From Pyropia yezoensis (taxonomy: Eukaryota; Rhodophyta; Bangiophyceae; Bangiales; Bangiaceae), in contig CM020618.1 of the NCBI GenBank assembly GCA_009829735.1, positions 36,680,894-36,744,893 on the forward strand: a stretch of DNA of 64,000 nucleotides, in the 5' to 3' direction. Below, one piece after another: positions 1 to 12,073 of this stretch (the stretch's first letter is position 1; each line of letters begins with the position of its first letter). The position numbers were made by a program, and so were the translations under genes. The notes beneath the pieces were generated by a model. The model saw nothing but the letters and a program-made list of their open reading frames with translations. It searched no databases and was not told the DNA's origin.

Positions 1-767
1 CCCCCGTGCCCGTCCGCGAGTGGCCCCGCGCGCTATATGGGGGGGACATTCGTCGGGCGGGTGACGCCGCCACCACCTGCTACCGGTCGGTGGTGGCGGC
101 GCCGCGGCGGCTGCCGCTGCCCGACGCCCTCGTCGGCGCCCTCACCTTTTTCGCCTTCAACCGGCTGTCTCGAAAGCCGCCGCCGCCGCCGCTGACGTGC
201 GTCGTGCCCGTGACGCTGCTGCAGCCGCAAAAGGCGGTGTCCGGCGACAGGGGGGGGGGGGGGGGGGGCAGTGGGACACCTGGGAGGCGGGCAGGGGGCC
301 ATGCGCCACCGGTGGCACGGGCGGCAGCGTCGGCGGCGGCGGCGGGCGCTGTCGGCTTTCCGCCCGCATTCGCAAACGCTAAGGCGCTCATCACCGTCCT
401 CCGATGAGCACCGCGTCGGCAACGACGGTCTCCCAGCCGCGATCGACAGCGGCTGAGGCGGCAGTGGCGTGACGGTGGCGGCGGCCGGCCCTGCTCGGCG
501 CAAGCGTTGAGAGGGCACCCCAGCCGCCACCCCCGCCAGGAGTGGTCGACGAGTGGGCGACGCCAGCCTCCCCTTGACGGATGCGGAGTCAGGCCGCCCA
601 CACGCTCATATGCCACCACCATCACCGCCGCCCCCGCCACCGCCGCTGACGTGGGGCGGCGCCGGCGTGGCACCGCAGCCCGCGGCAATGGCCGCCTCAG
701 TCCGCCGTGTAATGCGCATGCAAACAGTGCGGCTAGGCGCCAACCCATACACCAGCGCGCGGTGGGC
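1..767. other. GC-rich flank, possible C-terminal coding fragment
   Basis: This is host-like sequence left of the first LTR. A plus-strand frame open from the window edge runs to a TGA at 405-407. Its first part (about residues 1-75) has a mixed, protein-like composition, including a hydrophobic stretch ALVGALTFFAFNRLS. It then passes through a 19-G homopolymer (250-268) read as poly-Gly. No domain is recognised and the opposite strand is equally open, as expected at this GC content. It may be the end of a host gene cut by the window, or chance. Bases 408-767 show nothing I can support. Confidence 0.2.
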
Positions 768-1115
768 TGTAGCAATATGGATGACCGTATTGCGACAATA
801 AATTAGGGGGCTACTTTCAATCCTTAACTGTCAAGTAAGGAGTTCACTGTGGTTACGGTATCTACAAGTTACGTATAACCAGAGGGACTTGCATCTTGGG
901 GTGGAGGGTAGTTAGTGGTGCCTCCGAGGGGGCCGGCGGCGAATCCACCGCAGGCCATGGTAGAACAACAAACCCCTCCCATTTGGGCTCCCATCTTGGT
1001 CCGGTGGCTTGCGCTCCAAGGACAGCAACAGTGGCCTCCCGGTGCCTTTGCTGCCGATCCCCCCTGGTAAGTGTTCCCTGAGAGTGGAGGTGTATCGGAT
1101 CCCTATTGTAGTATA
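768..1115 (+). repeat. Family A LTR (5' LTR of truncated element A)
   Basis: The LTR starts TGTAGCA at 768 and ends TGTAGTATA at 1115; the related copy at 6079-6439 ends TGCTACA, so the terminal inverted repeat has decayed here. Blocks such as GAGGGACTTGCATCTTGGGG are shared with that copy. A primer-binding site follows at once. The 3' end of the element is missing because a different repeat begins near 2163. Confidence 0.85.
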
Positions 1116-1116
1116 T

Positions 1117-1134
1117 TGGTGGAGCAGCAGGGGA
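1117..1134 (+). other. Primer-binding site of element A
   Basis: TGGTGGAGCAGCAGGGGA lies 1 bp after the LTR. Its complement would be a tRNA 3' end terminating in ACCA with an acceptor 5' strand GGAGCAG. The same site follows the D3 and F LTRs, and near-identical sites follow D1, D2 and C2. Confidence 0.8.
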
Positions 1135-1326
1135 CGGGCTTCCGTCACCCTAGTGGTCACGCCGTCTTCGGCCCTGGCACACGGATGGGGAGTCGTTCCT
1201 TTTCTTGTATTCGGGGTGTTGCGATCTGGTGACTGTGTTGATTGTTACGTGTGACTGTGTTGAGTTGTTACGTCCCCCGACCCACTCCCTCGCTCTCTTC
1301 TTCGTGGTGACCGGTACGTCGGTTGA

Positions 1327-2162
1327 ATGATTGTGACTATGTCTACCCAAGAGACGGAAAACGCTCAAGATGACGGATCGGGGTCGACACCGATCCCGGA
1401 CGCGATCACGAGAACCGGGACCGGCACCCCGATCGGCAACATTGAGACGCCAATGCCATCCGGCGCCGGATCAACGTTTGGTACGGCCCGAACCGCAGTG
1501 GGCGGGGGCCTGCCTCAACCGTCTTCGGCGGATCTCACTCCGACGCCACCTTCACCAGGGGATGATTCCCTGATGGCTTCGCTGGCTCGCATTGAAGCCC
1601 GGTTCTCCGGACTCGCTGCCCGTCAGGAGGGAACGGAGGACGCAATGGCAGTGTTGATGTCAACACGGCACACGACAGGACCCCATCGTATTCTTCCCGC
1701 ACCGGTACGGCGTGAACCGGCCGGACTCCTCTCAGGATCCAAAGGGGTTGTCCCCGGCGAAGTGACCCCCGGGCAACCCCAAGACACGGTGAGTTATGGA
1801 TCCGACTCGTCAGCCGAGTTGGAAGGGCCCGTCATACGGAGCGATACGCCCGGAGTACCCGGAGCGGACTCCGCGGATACACCCCGGCGGATACTTACGC
1901 CGGAGCAGAATCTGCCATGGGAGGAGGTGGTACCCTTTCTCAGTATCGTCAAGACGGAGGAGGTCAAGCGCCAGCGCGTCGGGAACCCGAAGCGACAACG
2001 CAAAAGGTGCCAGTGTGAGGATTTCCCCCCTAATCCCATGCCTAATACTGAAGGGATAATATCTGCGACCTCTCCTTACAGATCCTGCCGAATCAACTCC
2101 TGGCAATATGGATCAACTCCTTGTATTGTGGGGCATGACGCGGTGTACCTTCCAGACGTAAG
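1327..2162 (+). pseudogene. Element A gag, 3'-truncated
   Basis: This is a Gag-like reading frame, acidic and Ser/Thr/Pro-rich, with no zinc knuckle because the 3' part is missing. The start is ATG 1327 or ATG 1339; the latter aligns with MSAQETGNVQ of the B copy on the opposite strand at 5859. Shared blocks with B include SLMASLARIEARF and RILTPEQ. The frame degenerates after the RILTPEQ block (about 1890), and the element stops near 2163 where an unrelated TATA-bearing repeat begins. No protease or polymerase follows, so this copy cannot be autonomous. Confidence 0.75.
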
Positions 2163-2822
2163 ATGAGTCAGCCGCTGTCTCACGGTGTCTGCCGGCCGCA
2201 CGACAGCAGCCATCGACAGCCCATCATGGCCTGTCGAAAGGCGCCACCGTCAGCACACATGATGAGCCACTTCTGCCACAGCTGGCGAGTCCGTTAAAAT
2301 GTCCTCGCGGCAGCATTGCAGCGATGTGACTGGCTTGCCGGCTGGCCGATTCGGCCGACTCGATCGAATCGTGCTTACACGCCTCTCGGACCTTCGGGCC
2401 GACTGGCGTCTGGAGCCGGCTGGGGCGGCACCCTAGGCGCCGCTCGCCGGACCCCTTCGTTTGGGGCAAACTGGGGCTGCACTTCTTTAGTGCGCACGCC
2501 CGCCCATGCTTTGTTCTGAGAGACATGCTTTGTTTTTGGGCCGTTTTGTGCCTACCGGTGGAGCGACGGGGAAACGCATGCTTTGGGGCACCTCGGGTGC
2601 CCCGACGCGAGTATATAGTGCGTGAGTGTCGGCGCCACCGGGGGAGACCGGAAGGGCAACCACAGACACAGACCAAAGACGACCTTCACCCTTTGAACCC
2701 TCTCGATCACGACCGACGTCGCGCCGTCCTCTTCCCCAGACCCACCACCGTCACCACCTCCATCCTCTTCCCCGCACCCTGTCGCCCTACTGGCTGGCAC
2801 GGGTCGCTGGAACCCACAAGGA
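2163..2822 (+). repeat. Dispersed repeat T, promoter-like, TATA box at 2612
   Basis: The segment is homologous to the reverse complement of about 20200-20935. Matching blocks are the TTACACGCCTCTCGGAC region, GCATGCTTTGGGGCACC, and TATATA(G/A)TGCGTGAGTG. The TATA box at 2612-2617 is followed by a pyrimidine-rich leader. The block is bounded by the broken A gag on the left and the broken D1 gag on the right (junction near 2822). The second copy lies just upstream of, and in the same orientation as, a zinc-finger ORF, so T is probably a duplicated promoter and leader. An LTR of an unidentified family is the alternative; no terminal repeats were found. Confidence 0.6.
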
Positions 2823-4168
2823 TTGTTGAGCTTACGGACTCGCTCCGCAAAGGACAACTCGTCCTCCGCCTCTTCCTGGTGAGCTTGGGTAAACTCCTCA
2901 ACTTGAGAAGCCAACGCTGCTTCATCCACCATGGCTCTCAACAACCAGTTGACGAGCTCCAAATAGGACGTCACCTCACCAGCGCCTCCACTTGAGGAAC
3001 TGGGCATGACGGAAATATGTCCTGTCCGCAGGTCGCCCTCCGTAAACTCCTGTAGCATATAGAAAGCCATGCTTTCACTTATGGCATTGTCGTCACAGGC
3101 TTTTGTGAAACGACGTAGAAACTCAAAGACACGGAGGGGGGGAGTACCATCCCTTTCTGCTTTGTGCCCAAAAGAATGAAGCGCATTCTTCTTGGCACGG
3201 CCCATGGCTCGGGCCTGGTCAGGACCATACACCACCGACTTGTTGTGGAGGGCGTAGGTCTCACAGTCAAAAATCCTCTGGTAGACCGGGTTGGCTACCT
3301 GGATCTTGGGCGGCACCTCACGTTGAGGGAACAGCCGCCGTGGCACTGGGGTAAGTTCACCCTCAGTGCCTGTAGTCCGGCGCGGCGCGCTTGGTGTAGC
3401 CGCCGGCGTTTCCGGGGGGAACTCCCCCATGAAGGGCGTACGCCCCACCGAGAATGGTGTGGCTCCCTCGTTGGGAGTCACAGGGGTCGCCCCCTGTTCG
3501 GGGCGACCCGAGATAGGCGTGAGGAGGGATCCTCCCTGCGCCTGCGGGCTCGAAAGCCCCAATCTGGTCTGGACATTAAGGCCATCTGGCAAACTCGCCA
3601 CAATCTGATTCAGAATAGTATTCGTCATCGTGACCACCAGGTCCGGCAAAGTCTGCCGCAACACATTGGTCGCCTCCCGACGGACAGTTTCCGCGAGGAG
3701 TGGATCGTCGACTCCAGTTGAGTCTCGGTCCGCCTCCGGGAGTCCACCTGAGGGGTAACCACGTTCCTCAGGGGTCTCAACCGGGGGCATGGGCGCGAGC
3801 CCATCGCCGACCAACGGAGGTCCGCCGTCCTCCGAAAGCCTAGTTGGCGACGGCTCCAAGCCAAAGTTGGCTCCAACCCGAGTGGAACCCGCGGGGACAG
3901 TCCTCTCACCTTGGGACGTTCCCGTTGAGTGTACCACACGGTGGCCAGACTTCGGCCCACCTACATCAGAAGTGTCACCCGAGTGAACTCCCGACTGAGT
4001 CGGGGTGGCTTGTTGCCCGCCCACATTTCCAGTCCTGCCGGCTTGAGGGACCTCTAGTCCCTCTGCGACCCCAGGTAAACCGACCTGTGTCTCACCAGTA
4101 TTCGAAGGCACTGAAGTACGTGCGTCACCCGTGTACTCCCCAGACGACGGGGGGTCCGAACTAGCCAT
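2823..4168 (-). pseudogene. Element D1 gag, 3'-truncated
   Basis: This is a Ty3/gypsy Gag frame open for about 448 codons from ATG 4168. It lies 100 bp downstream of the D1 LTR and PBS. It aligns with the D2 gag on the plus strand (about 22584-23850): shared blocks include QVGLPGVAEGLEVPQAGRTG and YALHNKSVVYGPDQARAMG. The upstream GTG at 4192 is in frame, but ATG 4168 is preferred. Homology stops after RVRKLNN at base 2823, where the frame runs into repeat T and loses the CCHC region. D1 retains the Gag N-terminus that D2 lost to a small deletion. Confidence 0.8.
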
Positions 4169-4266
4169 GTTGGCTAACGATCCGTATGACACGTCCCAAG
4201 TCCGCTGTTCCTCTGAGACAGAGGGCCCCCTACACCCGGGTGCACCCGGAGGTAAAGTTTACCTCC

Positions 4267-4285
4267 GTTCCCTGCTGCTCCACCC
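4267..4285 (-). other. Primer-binding site of element D1
   Basis: On the minus strand, GGGTGGAGCAGCAGGGAA follows the LTR end directly. It differs only slightly from the shared family consensus TGGTGGAGCAGCAGGGGA. Confidence 0.65.
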
Positions 4286-4287
4286 AA

Positions 4288-4756
4288 TGTGGCAAAAACC
4301 TCTCGCACACGCGACATTAAAGTTGGGGCGGTGCACAAGGGCAGCCTCCCGTGTCGGGGGAACCGGAAGAAGTGCAAGTCGCACACACTCTATTCCTGTT
4401 GTGGGGCAATCCCCCCACGACAAAACAAGAAGATGGTGTGTGGTCAAACAGTTTCTTGATCGGGACGGGGACGCAGGGCCAAGCCCCGCTGTCCCTCCCC
4501 TTATCCCCCCAGGGTCCACTCAGAATCTCGCCACTCAGAATCTCCCACCCCAGCACCTGCCCACCGGGCCACACGAAAATTCAAGACGATAAATGCAGAA
4601 AACCCTCAAATCCAAGTTGGATTTACTACTAAGCTAACTATCCCAAACTTAGGGAATATGGACCCAAATGCAGGGTGAGGAACCGGTCAGGGTAGTGGCC
4701 TGCCGCCCCGTGCATGGCACGTGTTGCCCCCCTACCTGAGGGTCAATACTGCCACA
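4288..4756 (-). repeat. Family D LTR (5' LTR of D1)
   Basis: This is a 469-bp LTR with ends TGTGGCA and TGCCACA. It is nearly identical to the copies at 12378, 18940, 22049, 26741 and 39462. Its outer side abuts the degenerate B gag at 4757. No TSD can be assigned because the other end of D1 is lost. Confidence 0.9.
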
Positions 4757-5859
4757 ATTCCCGGCATCGGGGATGCCTGACGGAGGATGCCTCGAACCCG
4801 TTCATCAACAAAGAACGGGAGGATATCCAGGGCATGCCCATCGTTAACGAGTGCCTTGTCTGCGGCTGCCTTGAAGTTGGTCAGAAAGCCAATGACTGCG
4901 AACGGGCGTCCGTTCGGGCCCCTGAGCATAGGGCCTCCCTACATAAGGGTCTGCATAGAGCGGATCGCTCGATGCGAGGTGGTACGCATCGATTTCGATA
5001 CAGTAGCGGATTGGTTCTCCAAACGATAACGTTCAGGAGTCAGTACCGACCAGTAGACTTCGTTGACAATCTCCGTGTCAGCGTCCTGGATATCCAGTCG
5101 CTGGGCCAGTTGATGAGTAAACTCATCGGACGCCATCCGCTTCAGTAAGCTCGCAGTAACCTGCGCTGTCATAGCCTGCACCAGTGACGCTGGAACTGCC
5201 GGCGTCGGCGCCTCGGACACCCGATTTGCTTGGCTTCCGACGTCGAGGGGGTACTGCGATAGGGTACAGGCCCCCCCCATAGCCGACTCTGTTCCGGCGT
5301 AAGTATCCGCCGGACCGTGTCCGCGGAGTCCGCTCTGGGTGCTCCGGGCGAAGCGCTCCGTGTGACTACGATCCAATTCGGGTGACAAGTCGGATCCTTA
5401 ACCCGCCGTATTCGGGGGGTCTTCAGGAGTAGCAACACCGGGGTCGACCCCGGCATACTCCGAGATTAGTCCGGCCGGTTCGAACCGTACCCGTGTGGGA
5501 GGAACAAGACGGGGTACCATCGTGTGGCGTGTTGACATCAGCACAGCCATTGCGTCCTCCGTACGCTCTTGACGGGCGTCGAGTCCTGTGAACCGGGCCT
5601 CGATGCGGGCCAACGATGCCATCAGGGAATCCCCTGGTTAAGGTCGCGGCGGAGTGAGATTGGCAGAAAACGGTTGAGGCGGTCCGCCGCCCCCGGCTGT
5701 CCGAGCCGTACCAAAGGTCGATCCGGCGCCGGAGAGCATCGGCGTATCAACGTTGTCCAACGCGTTACCGATCCAGGTTACCGGGTTTAACTCCGGGGTC
5801 GGCGTCGACGCCGATCCGTCATCTTGAACGTTCCCCGTCTCTTGGGCAGACATAGTCAC
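4757..5859 (-). pseudogene. Element B gag, degenerate and truncated
   Basis: This is a minus-strand homologue of the A gag starting at MSAQETGNVQDDG (5859 or the nearby ATG). It is broken into at least three frames: 5859-5638, 5622-5398 and 5388-4939. The first break falls where A reads LTPTPPSPGDDSL and B reads LTPPRP then stop, consistent with a small deletion. The D1 LTR cuts it off at 4757. No CCHC, protease or pol of this copy is present. Confidence 0.7.
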
Positions 5860-6078
5860 AGTCAGTCAACCGACGTAACGGTTACCACAAAATAAGAGAG
5901 CGAGGGGGTAGGTTGGGGGAGAGTAACAGCAGATCGCAGTCCCAACGTCACCACTCAACACAATCAATCAGATTGCAACACCACTAGAACATGAAAAGGA
6001 CGGGATCCCTATCCGTTTGCCAGGGCTGAAGACAGCGTCACCACAAGGGGGACGGAAACCCGTGTCCTGCTCCACCAA
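5860..6078 (-). other. Element B leader with primer-binding site
   Basis: This is untranslated leader between LTR and gag. The PBS at about 6077-6062 reads TGGTGGAGCAGGACAC and has diverged from the consensus after the first 11 bases. Confidence 0.6.
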
Positions 6079-6439
6079 TGTAGCACAATAGGAACCTCTG
6101 CCCGCCCACTCTCAGGGAACACTCACCAAGGGGGATCGGCACCAATGTCACCGGGAGGCCACTGTTGCTGTCCTTGGAGCGCAAGCCACGGGACCAAGAT
6201 GGGAGCACAAAGGGGAGGGGTTAGTTGTTCTCCCAAGGCCGGCGGTGGATTCCCCGCTGGCTCCCTCGTTATAAATCCGCGGAGACACTACTAACTACCC
6301 TCCACCCCAAGATGCAAGTCCCTCTGGTCATGCGTAACTCACGGATACCGTGACCAATACGGACTCTCAAATTGGAAGTTAAGGGTTAGAAGTAGTCTCC
6401 CTATATAAGGGTCACAATACGGTCGTCTATATTGCTACA
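6079..6439 (-). repeat. Family B LTR with TATA box
   Basis: This is a 361-bp LTR with a good inverted repeat TGTAGCA..TGCTACA. TATATAG on the minus strand at 6402-6408 is a plausible TATA box. It is the 5' LTR of the B gag fragment, since PBS and gag follow. On its other side it abuts the 3' end of the C1 integrase frame, whose ORF runs about 38 bp into the LTR. B may have inserted into C1, or the junction may come from recombination. Confidence 0.85.
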
Positions 6440-9301
6440 GGCACGCTTTCGCCGGGCCAGGTCCCGTTTGCTTGGCGGTGAAGCTCGAGTACCGAGATCG
6501 CCGCTCATCCGGTACGGGTAGCCATTCACGTCTAGAAGGAATGTCCATCCGTCCGTACTCAGGATTTCATGAGGCCCGTCCGTCTTGGAGTCCAGCTTCT
6601 TCCGGGTCTTGCTGTGATTGTCCACAAAAACCCAGTCGCCACCACACAGTTCCTTGTTCTTCTCCCGGACACCCTTTTCATTGTTTCTCTTGTATCGCTC
6701 CTGGTTCTTCGCGATTGACTCCTTGACGTGTGGGAGAAGGAGCGTCAGTTGGTCCAGTAACGCGTCCTTTGCCTTGAGGCACGACTTCAGGGCAGGCTGG
6801 AGACCGTCCGGTAGTCCTTCTAGTGAGAAGTTGGTCAGCCGCCTTGGGGTGACAAGGTCTGGTGGAGCGACCCCTGTTGTCCGGTGAGCACAAGAGTTGT
6901 AGGCTAGAGTGAAGACGGCCAGGAGCTCATCCCATTCTTCTCGATGCTCCTCAACGTAGTGCCGAAGCATGTCCAGCAGGGTCCGGTTGAATCGTTCCAC
7001 CTGGCCATTCGTTTGTGGGTGATACGTCGTAGTGAACAAGTTCTTGGTACCCGTCAGGTCACAGACTCCTTGGGAAAACAGGGATGCAACCTGGGGACCG
7101 TTGTCGGTTAAGACGGAGTCCGGAGGGCCATAGGCAGCTATCAAGTACTCACATAAGGCCGACGTAACATCCAGGGCCTTGATGGTCCTGAGCGGGATTG
7201 CTCGGGTAAACTTGGAGAATCGGTCACAGCCAATGAGCAGGTATATGTTGCCACTGGATGTCTCAGGTAGGGGCCCCAGGATGTCCATGCTCAAGCTTGC
7301 AAAACGCTCCGCCGCAGGTAACAGGCAAAGCTTAGAAGTCTTCTTCCTCTGGGACAACCGGTTCCTTGCACAGGAGACACAAGCCTCTAGATGCTTGTGA
7401 ACGTCACTTGCCATGGTTTCCCAGTAGTAGTGTCGCCGCATCGAGGCATACATCCTGTTGATGCCCGGGTGTCCGGCCTGGGGAGACGAGTGATCCAGGA
7501 GGAGGATATCAGCTCGTAAGAAGCGACTATTCCGGTTAAGGTCCATCTGGTGGCGGAGCTCCAAGCCATGAGGATCCGTGAGCTGTGCCTCCAGCATCCG
7601 GTGAATGGTTACCGGCTGTTGAGTTTCAGGGGGCTCGTACAAGGGAGCATGCCAGCCACGACCGACATTCGGGAGGACGGAACAGGGTACTTCCCCCGAG
7701 ATAGTGCCCGGATCGGCTGCAGGAGTCTCCAACCGGAACATGGCGTCGGCGCAGTGGTGCTTCCTCCCTGCTCTGGTGCACACCTTGTAATTGAACTTCA
7801 AGAGGCGCAGACGCCACCGGGCGAGCCTTCCTTGGCTGCTGTCCATGCATAGCAGCCACCATAGGCTGGCGTGGTCCGTCCGGATGAGAACGTCTTGTCC
7901 TTCTGGATAAGGGCGTGACAGGAAACAGGCCGAGACGACCTCGAATCATTCGGGTTCCGTCGTGGAATAGTTCTTCTCTGCTGGAGTCAAGACGCGACTG
8001 TAGTAGCCCACCGGGAGAAAGTGCCCATCAGGTTGTTGCTGGAGTAAGGAGTACCCCACCTGGACGCCACAGGCGTCAGTCTCTAGGACAAACTGGCCCT
8101 CCCGCTTGGGTAGCGCCAATAATGGGGACGGCGTCAGGCGCTTCTTGTGCTCCTCGAAGGCAGCTGTCTGCTTCTCGTCGAACACCGGGAGTTGTGCGGG
8201 CAGCTTCTTGCTGGTGAACTTGGTCAACGGCCGGGCAATCAGGGCATAGTCCCGTACAAACCGGCGGTAGACGTTGCACATACCCAGAAAGCTCTTGAGT
8301 TCTGTCTGGGTCTTAGGCTGCCGGGCTTGTCGCAGAGCCTTGATATTCTTTTCGTTGACCCGGAGCTCCCCCGGACTCAGAACGTGCCCCAGGTATTCCA
8401 CTTCAGTCTGGAACAGGTGGCACTTCTCCGCCTTCAGGGTAACTGCAGCCTTCGACAGGAGAGCCAGAACCTGTCGGAGGTGCTCTTGGTGTTCCGCCGG
8501 GGTCTTGGAGGAGACGATAATGTCCTCTTGGTGAGCCAGACATGTCCTCCATCTTAGTCCCGACAGGATGATGTCAATGGCTCTCTGGAAAGTAGCCAGA
8601 GCATTGGTGAGGCCAAAAGAAATACGCTTGCGCCGGAATAGCCCCATATGGCCCGTGAAAGTAGTCTTGTCCTTGTCCTCATCAGCTGGAGGGATCTGCC
8701 AGTAACCGGCATTACAATCCGGTGTTGAGAAGAGAGTGGCATCACCAAGGAAGTCGATGCAATCATCCATCCGGGGCATCGAGTATACATCCTTGACCTT
8801 CATCTTGTTCACGCGCCTGTGTTCGACGTAGAAACGGAAATGACCGCCAGGTTTCGGGACGACTACCACCGGGAATGCCCACTCGCCATCGGAGAGCTCG
8901 ATTACATTCATCTTGAGCATCTTGTTAACCTGCTTCTCAATCTCATCCCGACGATGTGGTCCAGCCCGATGCGGTTGGAGGTGCACTGGCTTGGCATCCG
9001 GCTTAAGTTGAATCCGGTGTAGGGTGGCGTCCATCTTGCCGAGCTCTCCAGACCACAGGTGCAGATATTCCTGGAGAAGCTTCTCCAGAGCCTCATTCAG
9101 GTCGGGAGGAACATTTTGTTGGTTGGCATTCGGCATCCTGGGTGGTGCTTGATCGGGTTTCGGGGTAACGCCGTCAGCCTGAGCTTTTTCCGGAGGTACG
9201 CCCAGGGCGGATAGGTTGGATGCCAGTTCTTGTTGCAGGTTCAAGAGGTCCTTCTTGCTCAGGGCACGGGCAGAGCCTTGATATGGCTCTGTCAACCCAA
9301 C
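6440..9301 (-). pseudogene. Element C1 pol: RT-RNase H-integrase, inactive
   Basis: This is a Ty3/gypsy polymerase. From about 9295 it encodes an RT N-terminal region, then thumb (SFLGMCNVYRRF), RNase H (VLETDACG), and after a TGA at 7948-7946 the tether and integrase. Integrase keeps SMDILGPLP, LTDNGP and NGQVERFN, so D, D and E are present, and an upstream HPG..CxxC zinc region (GHPGINRM, CVSCARNR). The RT active site normally read as YLDD is AHQED here, so the RT is dead. No chromodomain follows the integrase; the frame runs into the B LTR. A TGA at 9304-9302 interrupts protease-RT continuity where C2 has Arg. Confidence 0.85.
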
Positions 9302-10106
9302 TCAGGTGCCCTTGGCGAGAGTTATTGGTTTCCGGCTCACGCTGACGATCAGCACGGAGAATGGGGCGTGCCTTTCCACCTTCTTTTTATGCTCATGGGC
9401 CAAATGTAGGTGCTTCGTCAGAACTTCCTTGCGTCCGTGGATCAGGCATTGACCCATTGTCCGGGTAGTGACTTGAACCTTGGTCTCCGAACGAGGAGGT
9501 AGAAGCACTGGTTTTAGGAGCGTCAAGGTAGTAGTTGGAATACGGTCCTTCTTGCGCTTGACTACGCGAACCTTGGTGTCCAGATGCTCCAGCACCGGTG
9601 ACGCAAACCTATGGATGAACTGTACCTTTCCTTCTCCTGGCAGGATACTCTTGACATGCTGCTTCTGGAAGTCCCAGCCTAGGATGAGGAGGACTGAGAG
9701 GGTCTTGACTACGAAAAAAGGGAAAAAGCATTGGTTCATTTTTGACAAAGATGGTGACAGGCAGGCGGCCAAGCGGTCGGAAAGTCTGACCCGAGGCGTC
9801 TACAATCCGGGTCATGGTACGTGCTCTTCAGGCCTGTCGGCGCCAGGCCGGAGGTAGCAGGCTCACAGTGTTCATGCTTGGTCCGGCTCCCGTGTCGACC
9901 ACCGGAGTAACAGCTTGGGGGAGGCTATCCCCCACACGCGTACGAGCATTAATCTTGAGCTCGTCCTTGCGCAGGACGAGCAAGGTACCCTTCAACAAAC
10001 AAGGTGTCCAGACGGCTACCAGCTGAGCAGGGAACTGCCGTCCTTTCACCCGGCACGCAAGGGGAGAACGGGCACAAGTACCCTGCCGTCGAATATTCGG
10101 GAACAC
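9302..10106 (-). pseudogene. Element C1 aspartic protease region
   Basis: This is a retropepsin-like region split between frames at 10106-9828 and 9815-9302. The catalytic motif VVDTGAGPSMNT is visible in the first part and the second hydrophobic motif LILGWDF in the second. It would cut the Gag-Pol polyprotein. The frameshift between the parts and the terminal TGA make this copy non-functional. C2 has the equivalent region at about 38618-39461, with DTEAG instead of DTGAG. Confidence 0.75.
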
Positions 10107-11887
10107 GCTTAGGGAGAACGCCTGCTCTACTCGTTTCCCGAGCCCGAGGATTCCTTGGAGGTCTCAGTCTCGAGGTCAAAATCCGTAGGAGCTTCTTTGG
10201 TCAGAGCCTCTGTGACGCTCTGCTAAGTTGCCACCCGAACCGCGTGTACCTGTGCCTTGTTTGTCTCGGTCGGCGCTCGCCGGTCAGCCCAGTTGACTGC
10301 CTTAGCAAACACTAGTCCTTGACGCTTGAGCTTCTCCTGGGGATCCTTAGGGATGGCCGGGCACGGGTAAGACAGGTGGTCCTTCTTCTGGCACAGCCAA
10401 CAAGACCGGAAACGCTGGTTCTTGACTTGTTCAGGGGCCACCAAGGAAGGCTGCTCCTTAGAGACAAAGCCAACCCACTTGTCACCTGACGCTACGAGAG
10501 AGGTCTCGCCAACAGCCAGTTCTGGTACTGGGTTATCGCCTCCCTTTTACTTGTCGGGTTCGGGACAAACTCGCGACAACGACTTGGGAGTCGACATCAT
10601 CGGGGCCTGGAGTGCCTTGGCTTGCTGGAATGTGCCCTGGGTGTAGGCCACCAGCTGCTTGAAGGTATGCTCTTGGTGTTTCTGGTTTTAGATCTCAGCA
10701 TCAACTTGGAGATAATCAGAAATCCCTTCCGAGAAGATCATCATGAGCCTGTCCTCAGCGTTAACGATGACACAAGCCTCGCTCATCTCCCGGACGTGGC
10801 GTGCGAAGGCCTCTCGAGTCTCTTGTATCTCCATGGTGGCCCGGTTCAGCTTTCCCTCCGCCTTGCGCAGGGAGTCGGCGTCGACGTAGTCGGACAGGGG
10901 CCAGTTGACCGCTTCCGGATAGCTACCAACGGTACGCCCGACGATGTGTCCGGCTGAGTCTGAAAGAACTTGTGCGAACCGCTGTTCTCCTTTTCTGGTC
11001 ATGAAGTTGACAAGAAGGTAGAGTGCCTTGCCCTCCTACACAGTTTTGTCGTTACATGCCCTGACGAACCGGCGCAGGAACGCAAAGAAAAGTGCCAGTT
11101 TCTTCCCAGAAAGCTTGAGATGTCCGCCGAAGCTCGACTGCATACGCCGGTTCAGGGATGCCATCTTCTTGGCCATCTTCCGGGTGTAACCTTGGTCTTG
11201 GTTCTCCAGCCCGTAGTTGCCCCAATACGTGACCTTGTTCAAGGAGGCGTCCCCCACTTGATGGGCAGGAAAGTCGAACTCGACCAGCCTGCGCCGTATG
11301 GGACCAGGGGTCGCATCCCAGTCGTATCCCTCCTCAGAGCTGGAGGAACCGGTCTAGCTGGTGGTAGAGTGACGACAACGACGCCGCCGCCTCCGGCTGC
11401 TCCGGTTACGGGACTTGAAGCTTCCCGCCCCATAGGACGCCAGGGAAGGAAGAACTTGACTAATCCCAGGAGTCGAGGCCTCAGGGGGACCCGCAGAAGC
11501 AGTCACATCGGTGCCTCTGGCACTGGTAGCGCCCACAGGAAGAGAAGTACACACCCAGCTGCCATGAGCAGATCAAGGAGGAAGCACACCCGGGGGGATC
11601 CCTGGAAGTTCAGGAATAGAACCGGCAGGAGGAAGTCGTCTGCTTCGAGCGGTCTCGAACGCCGTTGACCCCTGCGTGGATCCCACAGGAGGGACAGCTG
11701 GAGGAACCGGAGTAGGAGGTACTTCGCCGCCTGTAGACTCCAGCCCGCTACCGGGTGTCGCGCCCAGGTCTGCTTCGCCCATAAGGACAATGCCGGGTTG
11801 GACATTATCCCCGGCGGTGACAACGGATGCGTCAGGAGACGCGGGGTCTACCCCTTCGGGCACCTTCGTGCCAGGGAGGCTAGCCAT
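10107..11887 (-). pseudogene. Element C1 gag, multiply frameshifted
   Basis: This is Gag of the C family, likely starting at ATG 11887 (MASLPGTKVPEG). It is broken into several frames (11887-11573, 11257-11036, 11002-10688, 10444-10223). A CCHC-type zinc knuckle (CWLCQKKDHLSYPCP) lies near 10400. Downstream, VFAKAVNWADRRAP is shared with C2 at about 40260. The capsid part (SLNRRMQSS, LAFLRRFVRACND) also matches C2. The number of frame changes shows an old copy. Confidence 0.75.
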
Positions 11888-12073
11888 GTTAGTCTCTTGA
11901 CTTCCACAGTCCAGTTGCCTGCGTGTCAAAAGATCGCCAGACCACAAGAGAGGGGTTGGAGAGCCAGGAATGGGATTTCCGTGAACGGGTGCAAATAAAT
12001 CCCAAACCATAGATGAGAACAGAACAGGAGCAACCCAACCGCTGCTCCCAAATGTCTCTTCTCAAACACTCCA

